Source: an uncultured Megasphaera sp.
GTDB lineage: Bacteria > Bacillota > Negativicutes > Veillonellales > Megasphaeraceae
DNA: 64,000 nt
Direction: 5' to 3'
Assembly (NCBI GenBank): GCA_934193515.1
Contig: CAKPVJ010000001.1
Span: 124,001-188,000, forward strand
The notes beneath the pieces are model-generated. The model did not search any database, had not been told where the DNA came from, and saw only the letters and a program-made list of their open reading frames with translations. The position numbers were made by a program, and so were the translations under genes. Shown in pieces: positions 1 through 6,025 of this stretch. Positions within the stretch are counted from its first letter, which is position 1, and every line of letters starts with the position of its first letter.

Positions 1-52
1 GAATAATTCGGCTTATCCTCCTACATTTTTTTTGGAAAAGAAGGGGTACTCT

Positions 53-307
53 ATGCTTAGTATGTATCCCGCTATTTTTTACAAAGAAAAAGAAGGCGGT
101 TATTCTGTTCTTTTCCCCGATTTAAATCATTTGGCAGCCTGCAGCAATACGTTGGAAGAATCCATGTCTATGACAGTAGATTGCTTAGCTGGTTACTTGT
201 ATACGGAAATGCGAGAAGGTAATACCATTCCCGCTCCTACGCCGTTTGATAAGGTTGACCTTTACTGTGAAGATGATGACGATTGGGATATACTGGAGAT
301 ACTTTAG
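53..307 (+). CDS. HicB-like antitoxin domain protein
   Basis: An 84-residue protein whose N-terminal half (YPAIFYKEKEGGYSVLFPDL, then a region rich in acidic residues and a SMTVDCLAGYL helix) is the HicB partial RNase-H fold that binds the HicA mRNA interferase. The start at 53 is chosen because AAGGGG lies six bases upstream; an in-frame TTG at 32 has no such site. It is shorter than usual HicB proteins and lacks a clear C-terminal DNA-binding domain. HicA would be expected just upstream, outside the window. This is chromosomal DNA flanking the prophage. Confidence 0.7.
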   Translation: MLSMYPAIFYKEKEGGYSVLFPDLNHLAACSNTLEESMSMTVDCLAGYLYTEMREGNTIPAPTPFDKVDLYCEDDDDWDILEIL

Positions 308-320
308 GTTCTATAATAAA

Positions 321-368
321 TGTTGGATGCTTGTGAACATCCGTATTCATAAGCACCCAACATTTTTA
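321..368 (+). terminator. Terminator of the HicB-like gene
   Basis: A 12-base stem with one mismatch (TGTTGGATGCTT with AAGCACCCAACA) followed by a T run, just after the HicB-like gene. Confidence 0.75.
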
Positions 369-382
369 TAAAACAACAAAAC

Positions 383-420
383 AGCACCGCCCACATTACA
401 AAGAATGTGACAACGGTGCT
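383..420 (-). terminator. Original chromosomal terminator of yebC
   Basis: Stem AGCACCG/CGGTGCT with an inner CACAT/ATGTG pairing. It lies just outside the attL core and is about 80% identical to the hairpin at 51383-51419 that now follows yebC. Because yebC is to the right of the prophage, this copy is inferred to be the chromosomal terminator displaced by integration. Confidence 0.65.
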
Positions 421-429
421 ATTTTACTG

Positions 430-472
430 GGTTTATTCTTCGTCTTCCGGCAAGTCTGCGTTATGGTAAACA
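430..472. other. attL core
   Basis: 43 bases identical to 51429-51471. The sequence is the 3' end of yebC (the codons for ADLPEDEE and the stop, read on the minus strand). Beyond 472 the yebC reading frame is lost, so this is the displaced phage-side copy. Offset between copies is 50,999 bases. Confidence 0.93.
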
Positions 473-536
473 CAACGCAGAGGTTCTAATAAGATGGCTT
501 AAAATAGCCTTTTATCGCAAATTTTATTTTCTAAAA

Positions 537-557
537 TGTAGCCACTGTGTAGCCACC
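537..557 (+). other. Candidate integrase arm-type site (left)
   Basis: GTAGCCACTGTGTAGCCACC, preceded by T, is repeated exactly at 51329-51349. It contains GTAGCCAC twice, 11 bases apart. The two copies lie 65 and 79 bases inside the att cores, where P and P' arm sites for a tyrosine integrase would be. The rest of 473-653 shows nothing else supportable. Confidence 0.6.
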
Positions 558-653
558 ATTTTAATATTCAGCCATCCTCCAACAGATTTACTGATATCTT
601 TTTTATATAAGATACATCATAAATATGCAGTACAATCACTTAACTAAGCAACA

Positions 654-740
654 TTACTGCGGTTCTGGTCCATACAGTCTTTCCATGCCCGCACGAGTGA
701 CAAGCCAAATTCTTTTTGACCGTCTCGCTTCTATCCCAAT
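654..740 (-). pseudogene. 3' fragment of a WG-HTH small protein gene
   Basis: On the minus strand 735-654 encodes GIEARRSKRIWLVTR, AGMERLYGPEPQ and a stop. This matches the C-terminal half of the three intact WG-HTH proteins (2078-2290, 4343-4576, 6289-6522), closest to the second. At 741 it is cut off by the 658-bp duplicated rha 3' segment, so this is a recombination junction. Confidence 0.75.
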
Positions 741-1398
741 GTGTGCTTATTCCATTTTTTTACAGCAAAAAGAAAGCAAGGAACAAAAAATTCCCTGCTT
801 CCTATATATTCAAACTATTCGTTGATAAATGGCGTTGACTGTTTCAATGTGGCAAACTGAGACATCAATTTTATACGTAGCTCACGGCAAATATTCCAAT
901 ACATTGTATGCTCTTCTGGGGTTCGCCGATACTTTTCAAAATTGCCAACCAACGCATCCAATGCCGTCAGCGTTTTATGGATTTCTTGAGCGGCTTGTTC
1001 AAACTGCTGTGTCGTGCAAAATACCGCTTCCCGATCTTCAGTATTCCACGTTTCTTCCTGCTCTGGCGTGAAGTACTGCCGTACTTCTTCTTTATATTTA
1101 TCGTACATCTGTTGGTAATTCAGCAGACCGATGATTGTTTTTTGCGGATATAAGATCATGCGTGATGCACTGCTATGGACGAGGTGGTTCTCCTGTTTGA
1201 AGGCGGCGAGCTTTTCGCCTTGCAAGAATATATATGGCAGCTGGAACCGTTTGGCAATGAGCAGAAATGTCGAATTAGAAACCTTCGTCATCGTCATAAG
1301 GTACATAGCCGGCATGAAAATTTTCCCTTCATAGGTATATTTCTGAAACACCGATACGGGCGCAGTAGTATGACGTTCTTTGAGGGCCTGTTCCATTT
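741..1398. repeat. 658-bp direct repeat, copy 1 (rha 3' segment)
   Basis: Near-identical to 4943-5600 at a constant offset of 4202 with no indels seen, only scattered substitutions. It covers the C-terminal domain of both Rha proteins plus their terminator. Outside the repeat the two genes are unrelated at DNA level. Confidence 0.9.
764..802 (-). terminator. Terminator of rha copy 1
   Basis: Stem-loop (GGAAGCAGGGAA with TTCCTTGCTTTC on the minus strand) followed by a T run, 13 bases after the rha stop. The same structure follows rha copy 2 at about 4966-5004. Confidence 0.75.
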
Positions 1399-1670
1399 GG
1401 TTGAAAGCTTGGATATACTTGACTTTCCATTCAATAGCCTTCTGTCCGGTGAAACCCATAACGAGCAGAGAAAAACCGTCGCGATTCATGTAATAAATTT
1501 TTTGCTGACGACCGTAAGTATCTGATTTGGAAAACATTGGCACAATTTTGTGCCGATGTTAAGGCATGAATACTTCGTAATACAGATTTATGTGCTTTTC
1601 CAAAATTTTCAGCTACTTGACGACTTGTAGTAACGACTTGATTATTTTTTACTTCTACTAAATTTCCCAT
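815..1670 (-). pseudogene. Rha family antirepressor, frameshifted (copy 1)
   Basis: Phage Rha proteins have an N-terminal winged-helix/BRO-like domain and a variable C-terminus. Residues from MGNLVEVKNNQVVTTSRQVA to SVLRSIHALTSAQNC are the start of a pRha domain; the domain continues (YYMNRDGFSLLVMGFTGQKA) only after changing frame between about 1530 and 1560. The C-terminal 200 residues match copy 2 (5017-5913) almost exactly. Start at 1670 follows AAAGGGG. Either a real inactivating indel or a sequencing error. It lies downstream of a ribbon-helix-helix gene. Confidence 0.8.
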
Positions 1671-1693
1671 GATAAAACCCCTTTCAAACACTT

Positions 1694-1796
1694 TTGAAAA
1701 GAGATTCCGCCCATGCTATAATATTTCATAGGGGGCAACCTCTGGAAAGATACACTCGCTTTTGCTTTGGTCTGTAGGAGCGGGTGTATTTTATTT
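1694..1796 (+). ncRNA. Candidate short structured RNA next to rha copy 1
   Basis: A plus-strand promoter TTGAAA, 17 bases, TATAAT (1694-1722) is followed by about 65 transcribed bases ending in a terminator (ATACACTCGCT / AGCGGGTGTAT, 1750-1789, then T run). The promoter lies just upstream of the minus-strand rha start and fires away from it, and the RNA ends over the 3' end of the RHH gene, so it is antisense to any RHH-rha transcript. A TTTCAAA/TTTGAAA inverted repeat (1683-1699) overlaps the -35. RNA is inferred, not shown. Confidence 0.5.
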
Positions 1797-1967
1797 AATA
1801 AGGTCTTCAAAAACCATACTGATACCTTTGCGTATTACTTCAGAACGATTACTGTTCATTTTTAATACACATTCATCCAGTTTTTCCAACGTGGCATCAT
1901 CGACACGAACGCGAATCATAGTATTTTTAGGTGCGTCAGTTGGCCGACCTATTTTCGCAGCACTCAT
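1791..1967 (-). CDS. Ribbon-helix-helix regulator (copy 1)
   Basis: A 58-residue basic protein beginning MSAAKIGRPT, with the beta strand TMIRVRVDDATLEKLDE and a helix SNRSEVIRKGISMVFEDL typical of Arc/CopG-type repressors. A paralogue with the same start is at 6016-6183. The GAGGTGA ribosome site is six bases before the ATG. It probably represses its own promoter, which contains CTACA/TGTAG repeats, and the rha gene that follows it. Confidence 0.75.
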   Translation of the reverse strand: MSAAKIGRPTDAPKNTMIRVRVDDATLEKLDECVLKMNSNRSEVIRKGISMVFEDLIK

Positions 1968-1988
1968 TTAATCACCTCACTTTTGTTG

Positions 1989-2028
1989 CTACAATATGTA
2001 GTATGATTTATGTGGCTACAAAAGTCAA
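1989..2028 (-). promoter_or_regulatory. RHH copy 1 promoter and operator
   Basis: On the minus strand TTGACT (2023-2028), 17 bases, CATACT (2000-2005). A palindrome CTACAATATGTAG (1989-2001) overlaps the -10 and GCTACA recurs at 2015-2020, the layout of an autoregulated RHH operator. The TGTAGCCAC written here on the minus strand also occurs in the putative integrase arm sites, possibly by chance. Confidence 0.6.
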
Positions 2029-2036
2029 GCAAAGAA

Positions 2037-2074
2037 AATCCCGCCAAGCCAAAATATTCTGACTTGACGGGATT
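2037..2074. terminator. Terminator at the end of cassette A
   Basis: 12-base stem AATCCCGCCAAG / CTTGACGGGATT with one mismatch. The same AATCCCGYC stem ends four other units in this region (2611, 4299, 6249, 6962). T-rich sequence on both sides suggests action in both directions. Confidence 0.7.
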
Positions 2075-2077
2075 ATT

Positions 2078-2290
2078 TTATTCGGTTTTATGTTGCGGTT
2101 GCGGTCCATACAGGCGTTCCATGCCCTCACGGGTTACCAACCAGATACGCCCTGCCTTTCTGGCTTCGTTTGACGTAAATCGAGGCGGGGACTTCTTATA
2201 TCCAGAGCAGGCCTGCTGTATGGTAATAGGAGCCTTGCCCCATTTTTCTGCCGCTTCTGCTGCAGTCATGACTTCATCCAGCGGATTCAT
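2078..2290 (-). CDS. Small WG-HTH protein, cassette A
   Basis: A 70-residue protein. EVMTAAEAAEKWGKAPITIQ forms a helix-turn-helix of the excisionase/MerR-like kind, followed by PPRFTSNEARKAGRIWLVTR and GMERLYGPQPQHKTE, a strand-helix unit shared by all copies. Its ATG overlaps the TGA of the upstream membrane peptide (ATGA), so the two are translationally coupled. A DNA-binding role is inferred; the target could be the cassette's own promoters. Paralogues: 4343-4576 and 6289-6522, with fragments at 654 and 2655. Confidence 0.75.
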   Translation of the reverse strand: MNPLDEVMTAAEAAEKWGKAPITIQQACSGYKKSPPRFTSNEARKAGRIWLVTREGMERLYGPQPQHKTE

Positions 2291-2367
2291 TTTCTCACCA
2301 CCTTAACTAAAACATAAACCGAAATAACCAATGCAACGATAGCTATTCCCAATGTCAATTCTTGCAT
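2287..2367 (-). CDS. T2 membrane peptide, cassette A
   Basis: 26 residues, MQELTLGIAIVALVISVYVL then VKVVRK: one hydrophobic segment with a short basic tail. It overlaps the WG-HTH start by ATGA. T2-E (37883-37963) has the same length and a similar ALVISVCAL core. The ribosome site is poor, so translation may depend on the upstream T1 message. Too short for certainty; support comes from the conserved position in every cassette. Confidence 0.55.
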   Translation of the reverse strand: MQELTLGIAIVALVISVYVLVKVVRK

Positions 2368-2436
2368 AATTCCGATATGGACGATATAATTACTTTAGAA
2401 GCACCTGAGGGGACGCAACCCCTCAGGCTTGAACTT

Positions 2437-2526
2437 CTACTTTCTAGAAGCCTTGTACAACAGGATTGCTGTTATTAGATTAATCACTGCTGTTACAAGG
2501 CTTATTATCATTATAGCCTCGTCCAT
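2437..2526 (-). CDS. T1 toxin-like membrane peptide, cassette A
   Basis: 29 residues: MDEAIMIISLVTAVINLITA, then ILLYKASRK. It resembles the short putative holin-like toxins of Firmicutes (one membrane span, charged C-terminus) and the cassette E peptide (AIINLATALILLFKAV). A consensus promoter and GAGGAGGCGATGAT leader precede it. Toxicity is inferred from family style and from the opposing promoter, not shown. Confidence 0.65.
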   Translation of the reverse strand: MDEAIMIISLVTAVINLITAILLYKASRK

Positions 2527-2551
2527 ATCATCGCCTCCTCTCTATAGTTAT

Positions 2552-2580
2552 ATTATACACGTTTAAGTATGTATTGTCAA
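2552..2580 (-). promoter_or_regulatory. T1 promoter, cassette A
   Basis: Minus-strand TTGACA (2575-2580), exactly 17 bases, TATAAT (2552-2557), 26 bases before the T1 start codon. Confidence 0.85.
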
Positions 2581-2610
2581 TGCTAAACAATGTATAATTG
2601 CAAAAAAAAT

Positions 2611-2653
2611 AATCCCGTCAGGCCAGTAAATAACCGGCTCGACGGGATTTTTC
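2611..2653. terminator. Bidirectional terminator between cassettes A and A'
   Basis: AATCCCGTC / GACGGGATT stem with an inner GCC/GGC pairing, A-rich before and T-rich after. Its loop, AGGCCAGTAAATAACCGGCT, is identical in the terminator at 6962-7003, which shows duplication of cassette ends. Confidence 0.8.
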
Positions 2654-2654
2654 T

Positions 2655-2755
2655 CTATTCTGTTTTATGCTGTGGTTCTAGTCCAGAATAGTAATCGGTG
2701 CTCCCCACCGTTCTGCCGCTTCCTTAACCGTCATGATGTCATCTAGCGGATTCAT
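2655..2755 (-). pseudogene. Internally deleted WG-HTH gene, cassette A'
   Basis: Starts MNPLDDIMTVKEAAERWGAP like cassette A's protein, but after ITILD meets a stop. In another frame it resumes with the family ending GLEPQHKTE. About 45 codons are missing, leaving the frame broken. Confidence 0.8.
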
Positions 2756-2835
2756 CATACTACCCCCATCGATATAAATAGTGCAATTATTGAAATGACC
2801 AATGCTACAATACTAATAATCGTCGTTGTGTTCAT
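2755..2835 (-). CDS. T2 membrane peptide, cassette A'
   Basis: 26 residues starting MNTTTIISIVALVISIIALF, one hydrophobic span, overlapping the start of the decayed WG-HTH gene. No T1 gene or opposing promoter is seen beside it, so this looks like a remnant of a cassette. Confidence 0.45.
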   Translation of the reverse strand: MNTTTIISIVALVISIIALFISMGVV

Positions 2836-2913
2836 AGTTATTTAATACACTAAAAAGAAGTAGGAACGAGCTAACTTCGTCCCCATAATTTGATATTTGT
2901 AATTTATTTAGTA

Positions 2914-3060
2914 CTAGTGTTTTTTGCTTTTGATAAAGAAGCGCCAGTATTTGTATCCGTACTCAGAGGCAATCATGCGTTGTCCCCATCGATTAGTATA
3001 TTCTTTACAACATACCCACTGGCCAACCTCATCGGATTCAATCCAATTGGTTGATTTCAT
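2914..3060 (-). CDS. 48-residue uncharacterised protein
   Basis: MKSTNWIESDEVGQWVCCKE, then an aromatic-rich part ending YGYKYWRFFIKSKKH. GAAAGGAG precedes the ATG at good spacing. The CC pair and RWGQRMIASEYGYKYWR suggest a small folded protein seen in other phages, but the function is unknown to me. The next upstream element is the plus-strand RNA candidate at 3083-3232. Confidence 0.6.
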   Translation of the reverse strand: MKSTNWIESDEVGQWVCCKEYTNRWGQRMIASEYGYKYWRFFIKSKKH

Positions 3061-3082
3061 ATAAGTCTCCTTTCGGAAACCG

Positions 3083-3232
3083 TTGCAAAATACACTTCAT
3101 AATGCTAAAATAAGCTTGAAACTATTTTTAGGTTAGCCTCATCATGAGGTATATCGTATACCATTTAGCTGCAACTCAATGGTATACGGCAACAGTCACC
3201 TGGTTATTCAGCCACTAGGTGGCTGTTTTTTT
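3083..3232 (+). ncRNA. Candidate three-hairpin small RNA
   Basis: Plus-strand promoter TTGCAA (3083-3088), 17 bases, TAAAAT (3106-3111). The following 115 bases hold hairpins CCTCA/TGAGG (3137-3149), CGTATACCATT/AATGGTATACG (3155-3188) and a terminator CAGTCACCT/AGGTGGCTG with seven T (3193-3232). No protein fits. It is transcribed away from the 48-residue gene, the same geometry as the RNAs beside the rha genes. The RNA's target is unknown. Confidence 0.6.
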
Positions 3233-3245
3233 AATGTAAACATAC

Positions 3246-3758
3246 TTATCCCTTCCTTCTATTTTTTTGAACTTGAGCCGCACTAATTGATATTCCGTAA
3301 CTATTAGCAATTTCGTCCACACTTTTACCTTGTAAAAATTTGTGTGGTGCAAGTAATTCCCCAGCAAAAGCGTTGGCTTGCCATTCTGGATCGCGGTAGG
3401 CTGCTACTTTTTGATTAGCATTTCTTGCTAATGATAAATTTTTCATATTATGTAACAACAAATGTCCCAATTCATGAGCCATTGTTAGCCTATCTCTACC
3501 GTATCCTTTGCAGGCACGGTCATATACATCTTCCCTAATTCTTATAACGTTCTTACCAATTAATGTCTCCCCATGTTTATCTCCCATTGAGGCACAATCA
3601 ACAATTTCGAAAGATACTCCAATGCTCTGAAGAATGTATTCATAAACCCTGATGATATCTACATAGCCATCTTCTTCTAGCCCAAACATGATTCGGATTT
3701 TCTTTGCAAAATCTCTAATTTGTTTTAAAGATAACGAGTCAACAATAATTCCACCCAT
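3246..3758 (-). CDS. ImmA/IrrE-type metallopeptidase
   Basis: 170 residues with the zinc motif HELGHLLLH (residues about 92-100) and the downstream EWQANAFAGELLAP that supplies the third ligand. ImmA enzymes cleave a partner XRE repressor, releasing mobile-element genes on DNA damage. The partner XRE gene ends three bases upstream, as one operon. This pair is separate from the CI/Cro switch at 47.3-48.0 kb. Confidence 0.88.
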   Translation of the reverse strand: MGGIIVDSLSLKQIRDFAKKIRIMFGLEEDGYVDIIRVYEYILQSIGVSFEIVDCASMGDKHGETLIGKNVIRIREDVYDRACKGYGRDRLTMAHELGHLLLHNMKNLSLARNANQKVAAYRDPEWQANAFAGELLAPHKFLQGKSVDEIANSYGISISAAQVQKNRRKG

Positions 3759-3761
3759 ATA

Positions 3762-4121
3762 TCAACCATCCTTTCTGCTCAAAATCCTTCTAATTTCAGC
3801 TAGTTGTTCATCACTTAGGTCTGAAAACTGCCTTGCCAGTTTTAAAACAGTGTTCTTTTGATTTTCGTTTGCATCAGTAAAATCAATTTGAATGCTGGTT
3901 CGTGTATTATCTTCAGCTTCTTCTAATTTTTTAATTATTGCATGATTTAACTCATATTTTTCAGTAATAGCTCTGGTCAAACCAGTTGGAATTTGTCGCT
4001 TACCATTTTCAATTGAAGATAAATAGGCAGATGTGATACCAAGTTTACCTGCCATATCTTTTAGTAGCTCATCCCTATCCACTCTGATCTTACGTAGGAC
4101 TTTTCCGTAGTTGGTAGCCAT
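3762..4121 (-). CDS. XRE-family repressor paired with ImmA
   Basis: 119 residues: an N-terminal helix-turn-helix (KVLRKIRVDRDELLKDMAGK, then GITSAYLSSIENGKRQIP) and an acidic C-terminal helix region likely to contact the ImmA-like protease. It has no peptidase domain of its own. Autoregulation through the AAACACTTGTGTTT palindrome in its promoter is likely. Confidence 0.85.
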   Translation of the reverse strand: MATNYGKVLRKIRVDRDELLKDMAGKLGITSAYLSSIENGKRQIPTGLTRAITEKYELNHAIIKKLEEAEDNTRTSIQIDFTDANENQKNTVLKLARQFSDLSDEQLAEIRRILSRKDG

Positions 4122-4180
4122 ATTAAAGCCCTCCTTACATACGCATTAATTTATTAGTTTATTAATTTTCTATGTTGTTA

Positions 4181-4209
4181 ATTATAAAACACTTGTGTTT
4201 ATTTGTCAA
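4181..4209 (-). promoter_or_regulatory. XRE/ImmA promoter with operator palindrome
   Basis: Minus-strand TTGACA (4204-4209), 17 bases, TATAAT (4181-4186). The spacer contains the palindrome AAACACTTGTGTTT (4187-4200), well placed for repression. The rest of 4122-4298 shows only A/T-rich leader. Confidence 0.75.
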
Positions 4210-4298
4210 ACTATAAAATCTATAACTAATCGCCGCAACTTGATCGTTGAATAAACTGTTTTTTTCTGCATTGATCCACATATTAATCTATAAATAAA

Positions 4299-4336
4299 AA
4301 TCCCGCCAAGTTAAAAATCATTAATCTGACGGGATT
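4299..4336. terminator. Terminator at the end of cassette B
   Basis: AATCCCG.C / G.CGGGATT stem of the repeated type, ahead of a T-rich tract on both strands. Confidence 0.7.
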
Positions 4337-4342
4337 ATTTTT

Positions 4343-4576
4343 TTATTCGGCCTTATGCTGCAGTTCTGGCCCGAATACCCGTTCCATCCCTGTTTTCGTT
4401 ACAAGCCAAATCCGTTTGGACCGTCTTGCTTCTATCCCAATTTTAAATCGTGGCGGTCTGCCTTGCCGTTCAATGCAAGCCTGGCGCAATGAATCCGTCG
4501 ATTTGCCCCAACGCTCCGCCGCTTCTTCCAAAGCCATTACTTCTTCCAATGCCTTTTTACCAAAATTATCATCCAT
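4343..4576 (-). CDS. Small WG-HTH protein, cassette B
   Basis: 77 residues. EVMALEEAAERWGKSTDSLR is the helix-turn-helix; GIEARRSKRIWLVTKTGMER and FGPELQHKAE match the other family members. Its first 12 codons overlap, out of frame, the end of the T2 gene (4537-4695), the same overlap as in cassette C. DNA binding is inferred. Confidence 0.75.
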   Translation of the reverse strand: MDDNFGKKALEEVMALEEAAERWGKSTDSLRQACIERQGRPPRFKIGIEARRSKRIWLVTKTGMERVFGPELQHKAE

Positions 4577-4695
4577 GCTCCAAATACGCCTCCTGTAATT
4601 AATGCTTTGATGGCTTCTTTATCCCATGTTATTAAGCTACCTGCTATAGCTAAAAGCAGAATAAATACTATAAAGTCCCAAATTATCTTTTTCAT
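4537..4695 (-). CDS. T2 two-span membrane protein, cassette B
   Basis: 52 residues, MKKIIWDFIVFILLLAIAGS, a polar WDKEAIKAL turn, then ITGGVFGAWMIILVKRHWKK. It is colinear with cassette C's T2 (same length, GG.G.W motif, basic end). AGGAGGC precedes the ATG at 4695; a longer in-frame start at 4725 lacks support. Role unknown; membrane location is inferred. Confidence 0.7.
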   Translation of the reverse strand: MKKIIWDFIVFILLLAIAGSLITWDKEAIKALITGGVFGAWMIILVKRHWKK

Positions 4696-4761
4696 TTTTT
4701 GCCTCCTATGATATAATAGAAGCAAGAAGGGAAGTTTGCGGCTTCCCTTCCCGCTTGCCTC

Positions 4762-4881
4762 CTAACGTTTTTGCTTCCTACGGCGTTTACGTTTGGGGGC
4801 CTTTTCTTTTGGCTTCCTAATCGCCAACCAGATTGTTACGATTAACGATATTAGCCATTCCAAATCATTTTTATCCATCAT
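4762..4881 (-). CDS. T1 toxin-like peptide with basic tail, cassette B
   Basis: 39 residues: MMDKNDLEWLISLIVTIWLA is an acidic/aromatic start and a membrane segment; the remainder ends APKRKRRRKQKR, an unusually basic tail shared in style with the cassette C and D peptides. GAGGAGGTGG precedes the two ATG codons (4881 and 4878). Membrane disruption or nucleic-acid contact are both possible. Confidence 0.65.
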   Translation of the reverse strand: MMDKNDLEWLISLIVTIWLAIRKPKEKAPKRKRRRKQKR

Positions 4882-4904
4882 TTCCACCTCCTCTCTATAT
4901 ATTT

Positions 4905-4933
4905 ATTATACCGTATATACGGTATAATGTCAA
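4905..4933 (-). promoter_or_regulatory. T1 promoter with 24-bp palindrome, cassette B
   Basis: Minus-strand TTGACA (4928-4933), 17 bases, TATAAT (4905-4910). Bases 4905-4928 form a perfect 24-bp palindrome centred on GTATATAC that fills the space between the two promoter elements. A repressor dimer site is the simplest reading. Confidence 0.8.
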
Positions 4934-4942
4934 TGGCTATAC

Positions 4943-5600
4943 GTGTACTTATTCCATTTTTTTACAGCAAAAAGGAAGCAAGGAACAAAAAATTTCCTGC
5001 TTCCTATATATTCAAACTATTCGTTGATAAATGGCGTTGACTGTTTCAATGTGGCAAACTGAGACATCAATTTTATGCGTAGCTCACGGCAAATATTCCA
5101 ATACATTGTATGCTCTTCTGGAGTTCGCCGATACTTTTCAAAATTGCCAACCAACGTATCTAATGCCGTCAGCGTTTTATGGATTTCTTGAGCGGCTTGT
5201 TCAAACTGCTGTGTCGTGCAAAATACCGCTTCCTGGTCTTCGGTATCCCACGTTTCTTTCTGCTCCGGTGTGAAGTACTGCCGCACTTCTTCTTTATATT
5301 TATCGTACATCTGTTGGTAATTCAGCAGACCGATGATTGTTTTTTGCGGATACAAGATCATGCGTGATGCACTGCTATGGACGAGGTGGTTCTCCTGTTT
5401 GAAAGCGGCGAGCTTTTCGCCTTGCAAGGATATATATGGCAACTGGAACCGTTTGGCAATGAGCAGAAATGTCGAATTAGAAACCTTCGTCATCGTCATA
5501 AGGTACATAGCCGGCATGAAAATTTTCCCTTCATAGGTATATTTCTGAAACACCGGCACGGGCGCAGTAGTATGACGTTCTTTGAGGGCCTGCTCCATTT
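4943..5600. repeat. 658-bp direct repeat, copy 2
   Basis: Partner of 741-1398. The repeat begins about ten bases upstream of the cassette B promoter and ends inside rha copy 2, where the codons for the N-terminal domain diverge. Confidence 0.9.
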
Positions 5601-5913
5601 CATGAAAACGATTGATATATGTTGCCGTGAATAAGGCACCTTTTTTGCCGGTCATTTTATGAGCGATGAACTCACACCCCTTTTTCGTTATGAGGTAGCA
5701 TTTATAGTGCTTTCCAGTTCCCGACATATACGAAGATGATTTCCAAAAATCATTAAGGTTCAAATTTGTGCTAGACACATCAAAATCCAATTTTGGATTT
5801 TGACTCAAATAACTGTTATAGGTATCAATATCTCTTAAAAGTTTTGCATGTTCTTTTCTAATCATCTTTGCAACTTCGCGGCTATCTAAAAATAGTACTT
5901 TCAAATTATTCAT
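5017..5913 (-). CDS. rha: Rha family antirepressor (copy 2, intact)
   Basis: 298 residues. Residues 1-107 (LDSREVAKMIRKEHAKLLRD to ATYINRFHEMEQAL) are a pRha-type winged helix domain; residues about 108-298 are the C-terminal domain shared with copy 1. Rha proteins act in lytic/lysogenic control and can interfere with integration host factor-dependent steps. RBS AGGAGG at good spacing. The N-terminal domain is only distantly related to that of copy 1, which indicates domain exchange. Confidence 0.85.
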   Translation of the reverse strand: MNNLKVLFLDSREVAKMIRKEHAKLLRDIDTYNSYLSQNPKLDFDVSSTNLNLNDFWKSSSYMSGTGKHYKCYLITKKGCEFIAHKMTGKKGALFTATYINRFHEMEQALKERHTTAPVPVFQKYTYEGKIFMPAMYLMTMTKVSNSTFLLIAKRFQLPYISLQGEKLAAFKQENHLVHSSASRMILYPQKTIIGLLNYQQMYDKYKEEVRQYFTPEQKETWDTEDQEAVFCTTQQFEQAAQEIHKTLTALDTLVGNFEKYRRTPEEHTMYWNICRELRIKLMSQFATLKQSTPFINE

Positions 5914-5930
5914 ATTAACCTCCTGTTTTG

Positions 5931-6025
5931 CAACAAGAAGTATGGTATAATAAATTTACCAACTTCTTGTTGGTAGTAACAAATAGGCAGGTAGCTTTTC
6001 CAAGGGCGCACCTGTCTATTTTTCA
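5931..6025 (+). ncRNA. Candidate short structured RNA next to rha copy 2
   Basis: An extended -10 TATGGTATAAT (5941-5951) on plus, inside an 11-base inverted repeat CAACAAGAAGT / ACTTCTTGTTG (5931-5941, 5962-5972). The RNA would start near 5957, form ACCAAC/GTTGGT (5958-5974) and end at terminator AATAGGCAGGT/ACCTGTCTATT plus T run (5982-6025). Same location and size as the RNA at 1694-1796. Confidence 0.5.

Larger units (their letters stand above)
2362..2653 (+). ncRNA. Candidate antisense RNA of cassette A
   Basis: A plus-strand promoter TTGCAT (2362-2367), 17 bases, TATAAT (2385-2390) lies exactly at the T2 start codon. Transcription would begin near 2397, form hairpin CCTGAGGGG/CCCCTCAGG (2404-2427), cross the whole T1 gene and its promoter on the opposite strand, and stop at 2611-2653. 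This is the geometry of a type I antitoxin RNA. All six cassettes have such an element. Confidence 0.5.
4689..5010 (+). ncRNA. Candidate antisense RNA of cassette B
   Basis: Plus-strand TTTTCA (4689-4694), 17 bases, TATAAT (4712-4717) with an extended -10 (TGATATAAT), just before the T2 start. The RNA would start near 4724, form the AAGGGAAG hairpin and run opposite T1. The only stem further on is the rha terminator near 4966-5004, which lacks a good T run in this direction, so the 3' end is uncertain. Confidence 0.4.

Noticed and set aside
2010..2306. 98-residue plus-strand frame across cassette A
   Set aside because: Lies opposite the conserved WG-HTH gene and its terminator; no start signal.
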